From CAZWUW01 sp964636895 (lineage in GTDB: Bacteria > Bacillota > Thermincolia > Thermincolales > CAZWUW01), in NCBI GenBank assembly GCA_964636895.1, contig CAZWUW010000017.1, positions 1-38,957 of the forward strand: a DNA stretch of 38,957 nucleotides, written 5' to 3'. Position 1 is the stretch's first letter; each line of letters begins with the position of its first letter. The notes under the pieces are model-generated. The model worked only from the letters and a program-made list of their open reading frames with translations, did no database searches and was not told the origin of the DNA. This document shows positions 1 through 8,752 of the stretch, piece after piece. Both the position numbers and the translations under genes were made by a program.

Positions 1-233
1 CCTGGTATCCCTGCCCGCAGTAGTTCCGCCAGAGCCTGTAATAACTGCTTGCTTAGCAGTTCGGGAGCTTCCAGATAAATGCGCCAGATTTTTTCCCGGG
101 TGCTGATTTCCACTTTTCCAATAACGGCTTTTTTAAATGCCTCTTTAAAATCATCCGGGAAATCAGTGTTAGCAACAAATTCATAAATATTACCACAACT
201 TTGACTTGGTGCAGATAATTCAGGTAACATCAC
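1..233 (-). CDS. polC: PolC-type DNA polymerase III alpha subunit, N-terminal fragment
   Basis: Only the first 77 codons are inside the window; the frame stays open to base 1. PolC is the replicative polymerase of low-GC Gram-positives. The identification rests on two things. The fragment has the PolC N-terminal pattern, with a stretch like GKVEISTREKIWRIYLEAP (about residues 40-58), which resembles the domain that precedes the OB fold and exonuclease parts. The position also fits, because polC follows proS in B. subtilis. A GGGGGAGG ribosome binding site lies 9 bases before a GTG at 233-231, and an ATG follows directly at 230-228, so either could be the start. It begins 24 bases after the mgtC-like gene and is probably cotranscribed with it. 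No catalytic residues are within view. Confidence 0.8.
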   Translation of the reverse strand, partial: MMLPELSAPSQSCGNIYEFVANTDFPDDFKEAFKKAVIGKVEISTREKIWRIYLEAPELLSKQLLQALAELLRAGIP

Positions 234-257
234 TAGCCGGTTCCTCCCCCGGTATTA

Positions 258-929
258 TTATTCTTCATGTCCCACCTGATAAACCCCGGGCAGCTCAGAC
301 AACTGAAACATCAGCTCCTCCAAGCCCAATGTGGGAGGCAGTTTTATACTGACCTGCATCAATACTTGGTGGTTATCCCGCATTTGTTTTAATTCAATAT
401 GATGGATGTTTACTTTTTGTTCGCCTAAAAAAGAACCCACCCGCCCCAATTGACCGGGACGATTATCCACAGTGACCAATAGGGTTTCAAAAAGTTCCAG
501 ACCGGCCATCAGCCGTTCCACTTTACCCAAATAAATCAATACCAGAAAAACCACTCCGGTAGTTATAATAGCCGCAAAATAAAAACCGGTGCCAACTGCC
601 AGACCGATAGCGGCCACTACCCACAAACTGGCAGCAGTGGTCAATCCCCTAACGTTAACACCTTCCCGCATGATGGTGCCGGCACCTAAAAAACCAATCC
701 CGCTCACTACCTGGGCCGCTATCCGGGCAGGATCCATGGGTGTTTCTCCCCGGTACTGAAAATATATTTCCTGTGAAACCAGCATAATTAAAGCTGAGCC
801 GACACAGACTAAAATATGCGTCCGAAAGCCCGCGGATTTGTTCAAGCTCTCCCGTTCCAACCCAATCAATCCGCCTAATATACATGACAGCACTACCCGA
901 ATTATTACATCAACATCAGTATAGCCCAA
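258..929 (-). CDS. MgtC/SapB family membrane protein with C-terminal ACT-like domain
   Basis: This is a 223-residue integral membrane protein. The first 140 residues hold about five hydrophobic segments with the family's hallmark stretches GGLIGLERE (about 19-27), a GFRTHILV segment and GIGFLGAGTIM, followed by GLTTAASLWV. The last 80 residues are soluble and look like an ACT-type regulatory domain (VDNRPGQLGRVGSFLGEQKV). MgtC relatives are linked to growth in low magnesium and, in some pathogens, to survival in hosts and modulation of F-type ATPase; a transport function is not established. The start is TTG at 929-927, preceded by AAGGGTGA. It sits between a glycosyltransferase and polC, where B. 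subtilis has neither gene, so it is an insertion in a conserved housekeeping cluster. The family call is firm and the substrate is unknown. Confidence 0.88.
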   Translation of the reverse strand: MGYTDVDVIIRVVLSCILGGLIGLERESLNKSAGFRTHILVCVGSALIMLVSQEIYFQYRGETPMDPARIAAQVVSGIGFLGAGTIMREGVNVRGLTTAASLWVVAAIGLAVGTGFYFAAIITTGVVFLVLIYLGKVERLMAGLELFETLLVTVDNRPGQLGRVGSFLGEQKVNIHHIELKQMRDNHQVLMQVSIKLPPTLGLEELMFQLSELPGVYQVGHEE

Positions 930-954
930 TCTTTTTCACCCTTTAAGGATTTAT

Positions 955-1584
955 TTATCCTTTACCAACATATTTAGCAATCTCCCAATACATTTTCAAC
1001 CTGGCCATAACGCCTTTTACCAGGCCCAGTTTCTCTTCTTTCATAATATGGCTCATTGCTTTTAATTCCACTTCTTCAACCGGAATCCCTGCAGTTTTCA
1101 CGAATTTTGTCAATGCTACTTCAACCCCAAACCTAGTCATATCAAGGTCCGGCAATTTTTCCAAAAGTGTTCTGTGTACCGCCCGCTGACCGGAAAGGTA
1201 CGGCGCCACAAACTGGGCCAAATCGGTAGCTAACCGGCCGGCTTCAAAAATTCCTATTGTCATTTGAGCCCTATCGTTTATCACCGGCTCCAGCAGGTTA
1301 AATACATGATCCGGCCGTAAGCCAAGCAAGTCCGCATCCAAAAAAAGAATAATATCCGCATCGGTATTCTTTAGGCCGGCCATCATTGCCCCGCCTTTGC
1401 CAATATTGACAGCCAACGGCAGCACTCTGGCTCCTGCCTCTGCAGCAACCCGGGCCGTATTATCCGTAGAGCCGTCGCTTACCACCAGCACTTCCGACAA
1501 TACCGGCACCTGACGTAAGGTCCGGATAATTTGGCCTATAGTTGCTTCTTCATTATAAGCCGGTATAACAGCAATAATTTTCAT
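955..1584 (-). CDS. Family 2 glycosyltransferase
   Basis: A cytoplasmic GT-A fold glycosyltransferase of about 209 residues. It shows the nucleotide-sugar binding start IPAYNEEATIG, the DGSTDNT motif, a NIGKGGAMMAGL segment and the metal-binding DAD within ILFLDADLLGL. There are no transmembrane segments, so it is not a DPM1-like enzyme with a membrane tail. It resembles glucosyl-phosphoglycerate synthase-like and related GT2 enzymes, but donor and acceptor cannot be read from the sequence. I chose the ATG at 1584-1582 because GGGGTG lies just before it; a TTG 12 bases upstream (1596) is the alternative. It lies 33 bases after proS on the same strand and ahead of the mgtC-like gene, probably in one transcription unit. 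A role in envelope or compatible-solute synthesis is only a guess. Confidence 0.85.
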   Translation of the reverse strand: MKIIAVIPAYNEEATIGQIIRTLRQVPVLSEVLVVSDGSTDNTARVAAEAGARVLPLAVNIGKGGAMMAGLKNTDADIILFLDADLLGLRPDHVFNLLEPVINDRAQMTIGIFEAGRLATDLAQFVAPYLSGQRAVHRTLLEKLPDLDMTRFGVEVALTKFVKTAGIPVEEVELKAMSHIMKEEKLGLVKGVMARLKMYWEIAKYVGKG

Positions 1585-1617
1585 GGGACACCCCAACGCA
1601 CTCTGTGTTTTTTATAC

Positions 1618-3384
1618 TTATTCAGTCAATTGTAACGCTATTCCTGCCATTTCAGCCGCAATAACCTGCTTTAGTATATCCACCACATAATCCTTACCAA
1701 CCAGCTGAGTTTCACCGTTTTTCCGGGTGCGCACTTCAACTGCCCCTTCTTCTACAGCTTTAGCGCCCACCGTAACCCTTAGCGGGTAACCAATCAGGTC
1801 GGCATCTTTAAACTTCACACCAGGCCGTTCATTGCGGTCATCCAGTACTACATCTACACCTGAATTTTGTATGTCCTGATAAATTTCCGCAGCAAATTTC
1901 ATCTGACTTTCATCTTTAGTATTTACCGGCACCACCACCACCTGAAAAGGGGCTATGGGCACAGGCCAGATGATACCATTTTCATCATGGTTCTGTTCAA
2001 TTGCAGCAGCCATAGTCCGACTCACCCCGACCCCATAGCAGCCCATCACCATCAATTGTTCTTTGCCGTTAATATCTAGATGTTTAGCGTTAAGAGCTTT
2101 ACTGTACTTGGTGCCAAGCTTGAAAACCTGACCAACCTCTATGCCCCGGGCTTCGGCCAGTTTACCACTACAACGGGGGCAAGGCTCACCAGCGGCTACC
2201 AGACGAATGTCCCCAACCAAATCAGGTTTAAAATCCCGGCCGGGGTTAATATTGGTCAGGTGCACATCAGTAATATTGGATCCGGTAACAGCATTACGCA
2301 TTGTCATCACTTCTTTGTCTGCCACAAGGGTTACGTTTTTTATCCCTATCGGCCCTGCAAAACCTACAGCCGCTCCAGTAATCAATCGAACCGTTTCTTC
2401 TCCGGCCATTTGTAACTGCACACACCCTAAAAGATTATAAAGTTTTATTTCATTAATCTCCCGGTCACCTCTGACCAGCACCAGAATAGTTTCTTTTTCA
2501 GTCTCAAAAACCAGTGATTTGATAAACTGAGTGGGGGGTATATTCAGAAAAGCTGCTACTTCTCCAATAGTCCTGGCGCCTGGCGTTGCCACTTGCGCCG
2601 GCTGTGCCGATTCATCGGCATGCATTGCGGCAGCATGCATTTCTGCCGACAATGGCTCATCCACCCAACACGCTTCCGCCTTTTCAGTGTTAGCCGCATA
2701 ATCACATGTATCACAATATAGAATTGCCGCTTCACCGGACTCGGCCATGACCATAAATTCATGGGTTGTACTGCCGCCGATAGCCCCGGAATCAGCTTCC
2801 ACCGGGCGGAACCGAAGACCGCAGCGAGCAAAAATCCTGCTATAGGCATCATACATTTTCTGATAACTGATATCTAAACCGGCTTCATCCCGGTCAAAGG
2901 AATACAGGTCTTTCATAATAAACTCCCGCCCGCGCATCAAACCAAAACGTGGCCGGCGTTCATCCCGGTATTTGTTCTGAATCTGATACAATAATAACGG
3001 CAGTTGCTTGTAGGAACGGACTTCTCCCCTTACCAGGTCGGTAATAATTTCCTCATGGGTCGGACCAAGGGCAAACGCCCGGCCATGGCGGTCCTGCAGA
3101 CGGAATAACTCATCACCGTAAACATCCCACCGCCCTGACTCCTGCCATAGTTCTGCCGGCTGGATTACTGGCAGCATCAGTTCCTGACCACCTTTGGCAT
3201 CCATCTCCTCCCGGACAATTTGCATAATTTTTTTTAAAGTCCGGTATGCTAACGGCAAATATGTATAAACTCCGGCAGCGGCTTTTCTGATCATGCCGGC
3301 CCGTAGCATCAGAATATGGCTGGCAACTTCCGCCTCGGCAGGTACTTCCCGCAGCGTCGGGGCCATAAGTTGGCTTGCTCGCAT
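1618..3384 (-). CDS. proS: Prolyl-tRNA synthetase, bacterial type with editing domain
   Basis: Attaches proline to tRNA-Pro in the cytoplasm. The 588-residue protein has the full bacterial layout. A class II catalytic core comes first, with the conserved stretch GPTHEEIITDLVRGEV and the motif 2 region YRDERRPRFGLMRGREF. An inserted YbaK-like editing domain follows at about 230-400, which hydrolyses mischarged Ala-tRNA-Pro. Motif 3 (GCYGVGVSRTMAAAIEQ) comes next and a C-terminal anticodon-binding domain containing DDRNERPGVKFKDADLIGYP ends the protein. The ATG at 3384 follows an AAAGGGGGAAA ribosome binding site. Only 69 bases separate it from ispG, which leaves no room for a T-box leader, so it is probably cotranscribed with the isoprenoid and lipid genes upstream. 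The order rseP-ispG-proS-polC matches B. subtilis apart from ispG and the two inserted genes. Confidence 0.97.
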   Translation of the reverse strand: MRASQLMAPTLREVPAEAEVASHILMLRAGMIRKAAAGVYTYLPLAYRTLKKIMQIVREEMDAKGGQELMLPVIQPAELWQESGRWDVYGDELFRLQDRHGRAFALGPTHEEIITDLVRGEVRSYKQLPLLLYQIQNKYRDERRPRFGLMRGREFIMKDLYSFDRDEAGLDISYQKMYDAYSRIFARCGLRFRPVEADSGAIGGSTTHEFMVMAESGEAAILYCDTCDYAANTEKAEACWVDEPLSAEMHAAAMHADESAQPAQVATPGARTIGEVAAFLNIPPTQFIKSLVFETEKETILVLVRGDREINEIKLYNLLGCVQLQMAGEETVRLITGAAVGFAGPIGIKNVTLVADKEVMTMRNAVTGSNITDVHLTNINPGRDFKPDLVGDIRLVAAGEPCPRCSGKLAEARGIEVGQVFKLGTKYSKALNAKHLDINGKEQLMVMGCYGVGVSRTMAAAIEQNHDENGIIWPVPIAPFQVVVVPVNTKDESQMKFAAEIYQDIQNSGVDVVLDDRNERPGVKFKDADLIGYPLRVTVGAKAVEEGAVEVRTRKNGETQLVGKDYVVDILKQVIAAEMAGIALQLTE

Positions 3385-3453
3385 AAAATTTCCCCCTTTT
3401 ATTGGCTATTACCACGGTATATTATTCCAAATATATCCGGTTTCAATCCCTAT

Positions 3454-4512
3454 TCAATCCCCAGCCATCTCCCAGATTTCCCGCAATAGCTCTGTAACCA
3501 TATCCTCTTCCCGGATTTTCCTTACTACTTGTCCTTTTTTAAACAACAAAGCCACCCCTTTACCGCCGGCAATGCCAATATCGGCTTCCCGTGCTTCACC
3601 CGGGCCATTAACCACACAGCCCATAACGGCAATTTTCAAAGGCTTGCTCAAGTCCCGGGTACGCTTTTCAACCTCTTCCGCCACCGGAATCAGGTTTATC
3701 TCCGTCCGCCCGCATGTGGGACAGGAAACTATAGTTGGCCCACGCTGCCTCAACCCAAGGGTTTTTAACACCTCATAACCTACTCGCACCTCATGCAACG
3801 GGTCACCGGTTAATGAGACCCTTACCGTATCACCCAACCCCCGGGACAAGAGCACACCAATCCCCACCGCTGAACGGATGGTGCCGGTTTGTACCGTCCC
3901 GGCTTCAGTTACACCTATATGGAAGGGATAATCTACCTTTTCCGCCATTAATTCATAAGCCTCAACCAGCATCGGCACATCAAAAGCCTTCAGTGATATT
4001 TTAATATCCGTAAAATTTAATTCCTCCAGGATGGCAATGTGCTGCATAGCGCTTTCTACCATTACTCCCGGCGTAACCCCCCCGTACTTTTCCAGCAGCA
4101 GCTTGTCCAAAGAACCGGCATTTACCCCAATTCTAATAGGGATGCGACGTTCTTTCGCAGCCTGCACTACCGCCCTCACCCGCTCTGCGGCACCGATGTT
4201 GCCAGGGTTAAGACGCAAAGCGTCAACACCATTAGCAATGGCTGTCAGAGCTAAACGGTAATCAAAGTGAATATCGGCGATTACCGGAATCGGGCTTTGT
4301 TTTTTGATATCCTTTAACGCAGCAGCAGCCGTGTCATCCGGCACGGCTACCCTGACCAATTCACAGCCTACTGATGCCAGATGTTCAATCTGGGCGACGG
4401 TGCTTTGTACATCCCTGGTATCTGTATTCGTCATTGACTGAACGGAAACAGGCGCATCGCCGCCAATAGGAACATTACCAATCATAATCTGCCGGGATTT
4501 TCTCCGTAACAC
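3454..4512 (-). CDS. ispG: (E)-4-hydroxy-3-methylbut-2-enyl-diphosphate synthase
   Basis: IspG (GcpE) is the penultimate enzyme of the MEP isoprenoid pathway. It reductively converts methylerythritol cyclodiphosphate to HMBPP with a [4Fe-4S] cluster and external electrons. The N-terminal TIM barrel begins with IMIGNVPIGGDAPVSVQSMT. The C-terminal cluster domain has the cysteine segments SCPTCGRTE and GCVVNGPGEA. A TTG start at 4545 would overlap rseP. I place the start at GTG 4512-4510 because AGGAGG (4522-4527) sits 9 bases before it and the protein then has the usual length of about 352 residues. The ribosome binding site overlaps the rseP stop codon, indicating coupling. dxr of the same pathway is one gene upstream, and an 8Fe ferredoxin that could supply electrons is 5 kb upstream in the same run of genes. 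Confidence 0.96.
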   Translation of the reverse strand: MLRRKSRQIMIGNVPIGGDAPVSVQSMTNTDTRDVQSTVAQIEHLASVGCELVRVAVPDDTAAAALKDIKKQSPIPVIADIHFDYRLALTAIANGVDALRLNPGNIGAAERVRAVVQAAKERRIPIRIGVNAGSLDKLLLEKYGGVTPGVMVESAMQHIAILEELNFTDIKISLKAFDVPMLVEAYELMAEKVDYPFHIGVTEAGTVQTGTIRSAVGIGVLLSRGLGDTVRVSLTGDPLHEVRVGYEVLKTLGLRQRGPTIVSCPTCGRTEINLIPVAEEVEKRTRDLSKPLKIAVMGCVVNGPGEAREADIGIAGGKGVALLFKKGQVVRKIREEDMVTELLREIWEMAGD

Positions 4513-4525
4513 GGCGTCATCCCTC

Positions 4526-5638
4526 CTACGCCAGTATCTGGGCAATATCTTTGTATGTGATAACTACCATTAGCAGGAGCAACAGTCCCAGGCCAACCAG
4601 ATGGATAAAGTTTTCTTTGGTCGGATCCACCGGGCGCCCCCGTAGTCCCTCGAAAGCCAAAAAGACAATCCTGCTACCATCCAGAGCCGGAATAGGAAAT
4701 AAATTGAAAAGTCCTATTTGAATACTCAGAAACCCGGCAAAATTCAGCAGATAAAAAGGACCCATTTCTGCCGCTTTGCCCAGTTCCCTGGTAATACGTA
4801 CCGGGCCGCTAAGTTCCACCGGAATTTCCTGAGCAAACATTTTACCCAAAAAACTAAAGGTAATGGTTATATACTCGTAGGTTTGCATAGTCCCAATTTT
4901 GACGGCACCAAAAACCCCCGGGGATTTCGTGCTGTACTGAATACCAATAAGGCCCAGGTTTGTCTTTTTATCCAGCACGGGGGTAACCGCAAAATATTTG
5001 CGTCCACCTTCTCGTGTAACTGTTAGTTCGAGCTTTTTCTTGGGATTCTTATGAATAATGCCGGTAATTTGTTCCCAGGTTTTGACCGTTTGCCCGCTTA
5101 TCGCAATAATTCGGTCTCCCGGCTGTAGTCCGGCTGCACTGGCCGGTTTATCGGGTAAAACCTTACCTATCACATTGCTGTTTGACGGAATGCCGAAATA
5201 CCCTACCATCAGTGAAAACAACAGAATAGCCAGGATAAAATTCATCAACGGGCCGGCAACAATAACCAGCATCCTTTTCCAGACACTTTTGTTGGAAAAG
5301 CACTGGCTGGGGTCTACCAGGCAGGCCGGGTCAATATCACCCGGATGGTCTTCGCTACCGATTTGTTCACCGGTTTTTTCCTGATGCCTTATAATCGCCT
5401 CTCTCCGGTCTTCTTCCGGACTCATACCGGCCATGCGTACATAACCGCCCAAAGGAATTGCCCTCAGGTTATAAACCGTACCGCCCCGACGAAAACCGGC
5501 CAGCCGTGTACCAAAACCGATACTGAATTCATAGACTTGAATACCCGCTAGTTTAGCCAGTGTAAAATGTCCTAACTCATGAAAAAAGATCAGCAAACCA
5601 AAAACAAAAATTGCAGCCAGGATTTGTACGGTTGTCAC
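4526..5638 (-). CDS. rseP: Site-2 intramembrane zinc metalloprotease RseP/RasP
   Basis: A 370-residue membrane protease that cuts substrates within the bilayer, in Gram-positives typically anti-sigma factors and remnant signal peptides (RasP). The zinc site HELGH is in the first transmembrane segment (residues 20-24). A PDZ domain follows at about 155-225, with the carboxylate-binding and loop region KPASAAGLQPGDRIIAISGQ. The second zinc ligand region NLFPIPALDGSR is near 315-325, and hydrophobic segments close the protein. The start is GTG at 5638 behind AAAGGGCGGG. It lies between dxr and ispG, in the same place as rasP of B. subtilis. Regulation looks purely operonic. Confidence 0.96.
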   Translation of the reverse strand: MTTVQILAAIFVFGLLIFFHELGHFTLAKLAGIQVYEFSIGFGTRLAGFRRGGTVYNLRAIPLGGYVRMAGMSPEEDRREAIIRHQEKTGEQIGSEDHPGDIDPACLVDPSQCFSNKSVWKRMLVIVAGPLMNFILAILLFSLMVGYFGIPSNSNVIGKVLPDKPASAAGLQPGDRIIAISGQTVKTWEQITGIIHKNPKKKLELTVTREGGRKYFAVTPVLDKKTNLGLIGIQYSTKSPGVFGAVKIGTMQTYEYITITFSFLGKMFAQEIPVELSGPVRITRELGKAAEMGPFYLLNFAGFLSIQIGLFNLFPIPALDGSRIVFLAFEGLRGRPVDPTKENFIHLVGLGLLLLLMVVITYKDIAQILA

Positions 5639-5661
5639 TTTTTAACCCGCCCTTTCCTCTA

Positions 5662-6813
5662 TCAGGTTTTTTCTGCCAGTTCTCTTGTTAGCGTGCGTGC
5701 CCAGCCGTCTGCCGCCATGATATCCTGCAACTCCGGACGGTGATTGACAGTATGCCGGTGCATCACTTGCTCCACCAGTTCCGCGATACCGGTAAAGGGA
5801 ATGCCGCTGTGCAAAAACATTTCCACTGCAGCTTCATTGGCTGCATTCATTACTGCCGGCATAGTCCCACCGGTTCGGCCGGCGTCATATGCCAGGGCCA
5901 GACAGCGGAATGTATCAATATCCGGGGCGGCAAAATGCAGCCCCTTTAATTCATATATGTTCAGTCGGGGAAAATCATTCTTCCGCCGTTCCGGAAATGA
6001 CAGTGCATACTGGATAGGCAGCCGCATATCCGGCAAACCCATTTGGGCAATTATCGACCCGTCTACAAATTCCACCATAGAGTGAATAATGCTTTCAGGA
6101 TGAACAACCACCTGCACATCGTCCAGTTCTAAGCCAAAAAGCCATTTGGCTTCTATAACTTCCAGCCCCTTATTCATTAAGGTAGCCGAATCAATTGTAA
6201 TTTTTTTGCCCATGGCCCAATTAGGATGCCGGAGTGCCATTTCCGGTGTAACATGTTTTAATTCTGTCTCAGACTTCCCCCGAAACGGGCCACCGGAAGC
6301 TGTCAATATCAATTTTTGTATTGTTTTGGCCTGTTCACCCTGCAAACATTGATAAATAGCCGAGTGCTCGCTGTCCACCGGTAAGATTTTGCTTCCATGG
6401 GTCTGAACCAGTTGCATAATCAGTTCACCGGCAGCAACCAGAGTTTCTTTATTGGCTAGGGCAATCACCTTACCAGCCTTTATTGCCGCCACGGTGGGTA
6501 TGAGTCCCAGGGTCCCGGTGATAGACGTTACCACTGTATCTACCCCTGGCCAGGCAGCAACTGCCTCCAAACCAGCCTCACCATACAGACTTTCCAGCTT
6601 TGGAAACGTACGGCTTAATATCTCAGCATTTTCTTTTTTTGCAACACTGATTACCTCAGGATTATATTTTAGTACCTGCTGTATCAGCAACTCAATGTTA
6701 TCACCGGCGGCCAAACCCACCACGGCCAGTTCCTCCGGAAAAAGGTCGGCCACCTCCAGGGTTTGCCTGCCTATCGAGCCGGTGCTGCCAAGTATTGATA
6801 TCCTTTTGACCAT
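5662..6813 (-). CDS. dxr: 1-deoxy-D-xylulose-5-phosphate reductoisomerase
   Basis: Dxr (IspC) catalyses the first committed step of the MEP pathway, converting deoxyxylulose phosphate to methylerythritol phosphate with NADPH and a divalent metal. The 383-residue length is typical. Seen in order are the NADPH-binding GSTGSIG (8-14), ANKETLVAAGE, the metal and substrate region VDSEHSAIYQCLQG, ASGGPFRG, the catalytic-loop region RHPNWAMGKKITIDSATLMN and VHPESIIHSMVEF. The ATG at 6813 is used. It sits between a YtvI-like membrane gene and rseP. Together with ispG it gives two of the seven MEP enzymes here, next to uppS, which consumes the pathway's product. Confidence 0.97.
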   Translation of the reverse strand: MVKRISILGSTGSIGRQTLEVADLFPEELAVVGLAAGDNIELLIQQVLKYNPEVISVAKKENAEILSRTFPKLESLYGEAGLEAVAAWPGVDTVVTSITGTLGLIPTVAAIKAGKVIALANKETLVAAGELIMQLVQTHGSKILPVDSEHSAIYQCLQGEQAKTIQKLILTASGGPFRGKSETELKHVTPEMALRHPNWAMGKKITIDSATLMNKGLEVIEAKWLFGLELDDVQVVVHPESIIHSMVEFVDGSIIAQMGLPDMRLPIQYALSFPERRKNDFPRLNIYELKGLHFAAPDIDTFRCLALAYDAGRTGGTMPAVMNAANEAAVEMFLHSGIPFTGIAELVEQVMHRHTVNHRPELQDIMAADGWARTLTRELAEKT

Positions 6814-6836
6814 ATATTCTCCTGTCTGCTTTTCAA

Positions 6837-7922
6837 CTATTTTATGGCGCTTTTCCGCCAGGATAGAAAACCTGCCCGGTTGACGGCCTTCAGAGCAATG
6901 AGAAAAATCGGTCCGGCCACCAACCCTAAGGCACCAAATAATTGTAAACCAATATACATTGCCATCAGGGTTGCCAGCGGGTGCAGCCCCAAATTTTCCG
7001 ACATAATCTTAGTTTCCATTACCTGTCTGACAACTAATACCACTGCAAAAAGAATACTCAGTTTAACACCTAAAACCGTATTTCCGGAGATAAAGGCCCA
7101 GCCAATCCATGGCAAAAACACAGTTGTTGGGCCAAGTACCGGAATCAAATCAAAAATCCCGATGACCAGCGCCATTAACAACGCATACTGGGAACCAATC
7201 AAATAAAGTCCCAGCAAACATAGCATAAAAGTAATAAAGATTAGTGTCAATTGCGCCCGGACATAACCGGCTAAAGCACCGGCAATGTCTTTGGCCACAT
7301 CCAGGCTTTTAGTTCCCCACGGTGCCGGCAAGACTTCCATCCAAGACTGTACAAGCATGCGGCGGTCTTTGGCCACCAAATATGTAGCAATAATACTAAT
7401 GATGATTAAAATTATCCAGCCGGGCACCGATGATACCAAAGCAATTATAAAATTCAACAATTTATTAGTAATTCCCTGCAATTTCTCCAAAATTGACTCT
7501 AAATTATACTGCGAACCGGCTACCTGTTTATGAACATATGTCAATACCTTAGGCGGCAAATTAAAATAATAGGTCAAAGCCTGTGCCTCCATGCCTTCTA
7601 TTACCACCTGCACGTTTTTTATATAAACAGGTAAATATGAAGACAAATGCACCAATTCGGCTATCAACCGAGCAATCACCAGCGCCAGGACAGTTAAAAA
7701 ACCGCCCAGTACCGTCAGCATCGCCACCCCTACCGCAACCGGACGCGGCAATTTAGCCTTCCGTTGTAGCAAACGAATGCTGGGTTCCAGCAGCACAGCC
7801 AAAAAGGCGGCCACCAAAAAAGGCAGTAAGTAAGGCAATACATAGGTAAAGGCCAGATACGTCAAAACTATGCCGATAACAGTCATAGTAATGATTTTAA
7901 TCGGTTGGTACAAGGTGGTCAC
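6837..7922 (-). CDS. AI-2E/YtvI-like polytopic membrane protein
   Basis: A very hydrophobic protein of about 360 residues with seven to eight predicted membrane segments. It belongs to the AI-2E transporter family (PF01594 type), whose C-terminal half typically has an IGIFDLIPVLGP-like motif, seen here as GIFDLIPVLGPTTVFLPWIG. Firmicute members include the sporulation protein YtvI. Members have been linked to autoinducer, sodium or unknown transport, so no substrate is assigned. The frame opens with GTG at 7922, one base after the cdsA stop. The spacing of GAGGTG fits better with TTG at 7913, and an ATG occurs at codon 13; the exact start is uncertain. It is inserted between cdsA and dxr, which are adjacent in B. 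subtilis, so a link to lipid or peptidoglycan precursor metabolism is possible but unproven. Confidence 0.8.
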   Translation of the reverse strand: MTTLYQPIKIITMTVIGIVLTYLAFTYVLPYLLPFLVAAFLAVLLEPSIRLLQRKAKLPRPVAVGVAMLTVLGGFLTVLALVIARLIAELVHLSSYLPVYIKNVQVVIEGMEAQALTYYFNLPPKVLTYVHKQVAGSQYNLESILEKLQGITNKLLNFIIALVSSVPGWIILIIISIIATYLVAKDRRMLVQSWMEVLPAPWGTKSLDVAKDIAGALAGYVRAQLTLIFITFMLCLLGLYLIGSQYALLMALVIGIFDLIPVLGPTTVFLPWIGWAFISGNTVLGVKLSILFAVVLVVRQVMETKIMSENLGLHPLATLMAMYIGLQLFGALGLVAGPIFLIALKAVNRAGFLSWRKSAIK

Positions 7923-7923
7923 C

Positions 7924-8748
7924 TCAACTTATTATGAACATCCGCACATAATAGTATACTGCCGACCCGGTGAAAAGCATACTGTCAAACCTGTCAAGAA
8001 TCCCGCCATGACCCGGGATAATAGAACCCGAATCCTTGATGCCGGCCATCCTTTTCATGGCTGATTCCGCCAAATCGCCCATCTGGCCGATAATTCCCAC
8101 TAATAAACCTACCAGCACATAATGATATAAGTATATAGTAACTTCCGGCGTACGGGGAACCAGCAAGCCCACCAGCACAGCAGCCAATACACTGCCGGCG
8201 ACACCCCCCACAGCACCTTCCACAGTTTTCTTTGGACTCAGCACGGGCGCCAGCTTCCGTCGGCCAAAAATCCGGCCAACAAAATAGGCTGCCGTATCCG
8301 TACTCCAGGTGGCCGCCAGCAGCAGCACCACATAATGAAACCCATCCGGTAACTGGCGTACAAAAATTAAATGGCTCAACAGCCAGCCAACATAAATAGC
8401 TCCGCTAACAGTAGCGGCTACATCTTTAATACTATAACCAGGGTACTTTATCACCAGCATAAACAAATTAAAAATTATTATTACAGTAAGTATAAGGCCG
8501 GTAAAACTGTTACTATCAAGATAAGCCGGCAAGAGAAATAATATGCCTCCAACCACCATCCCCGGGAGCCAGGTTTTTAGGCCCATCTTCTGCCAAAAGC
8601 GCTGCAGCTCAAAAACGCCTGTCAGCGTGATTAAACCCATAATTATAAGTAACGGCCACTGCCCATACCATAACGCAAATAATAAAACAGGTATGCCGAC
8701 AATTGCACTTAAAACACGGTGTAATAACATTGTTTTAAAAATCACCAA
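7924..8748 (-). CDS. cdsA: Phosphatidate cytidylyltransferase (CDP-diglyceride synthase)
   Basis: CdsA makes CDP-diacylglycerol from CTP and phosphatidate, the branch point for membrane phospholipids. The protein is polytopic. Its C-terminal family signature is complete: SPKKTVEGAVGG, then QMGDLAESAMKRMAGIKDSG and PGHGGILDRFDS, which carry the metal and CTP ligands. The frame opens with TTG at 8748, but the usual family N-terminus (MLLHRVLSAIVGIPVLL) begins at ATG 8730. That gives about 268 residues, and I consider it the more likely start, although the ribosome binding site is weak in either case. It follows uppS by a few bases, as in most Firmicutes. Confidence 0.96.
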   Translation of the reverse strand: MVIFKTMLLHRVLSAIVGIPVLLFALWYGQWPLLIIMGLITLTGVFELQRFWQKMGLKTWLPGMVVGGILFLLPAYLDSNSFTGLILTVIIIFNLFMLVIKYPGYSIKDVAATVSGAIYVGWLLSHLIFVRQLPDGFHYVVLLLAATWSTDTAAYFVGRIFGRRKLAPVLSPKKTVEGAVGGVAGSVLAAVLVGLLVPRTPEVTIYLYHYVLVGLLVGIIGQMGDLAESAMKRMAGIKDSGSIIPGHGGILDRFDSMLFTGSAVYYYVRMFIIS

Positions 8749-8752
8749 CCCG

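Noticed and set aside
943..960. Palindrome AAGGAT-TTATTT-ATCCTT between the glycosyltransferase and mgtC-like gene
   Set aside because: The stem is only 6 AT-rich base pairs with no T-run; it is too weak to be called a terminator.
2080..2440. Long plus-strand frames inside proS (also inside fliK at 36225-36668 and rpsB at 12278-12577)
   Set aside because: They lie opposite well-identified genes, lack ribosome binding sites and have composition expected of antisense shadows.
3385..3453. T-box leader for proS
   Set aside because: The gap to ispG is only 69 bases, too short for a T-box, and no specifier loop or T-box sequence is seen.
3421..3460. The sequence GGGATTGAAAC on the minus strand after ispG, resembling the end of many CRISPR repeats
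   Set aside because: Only two imperfect 10-base copies occur side by side, with no spacers or further repeats.
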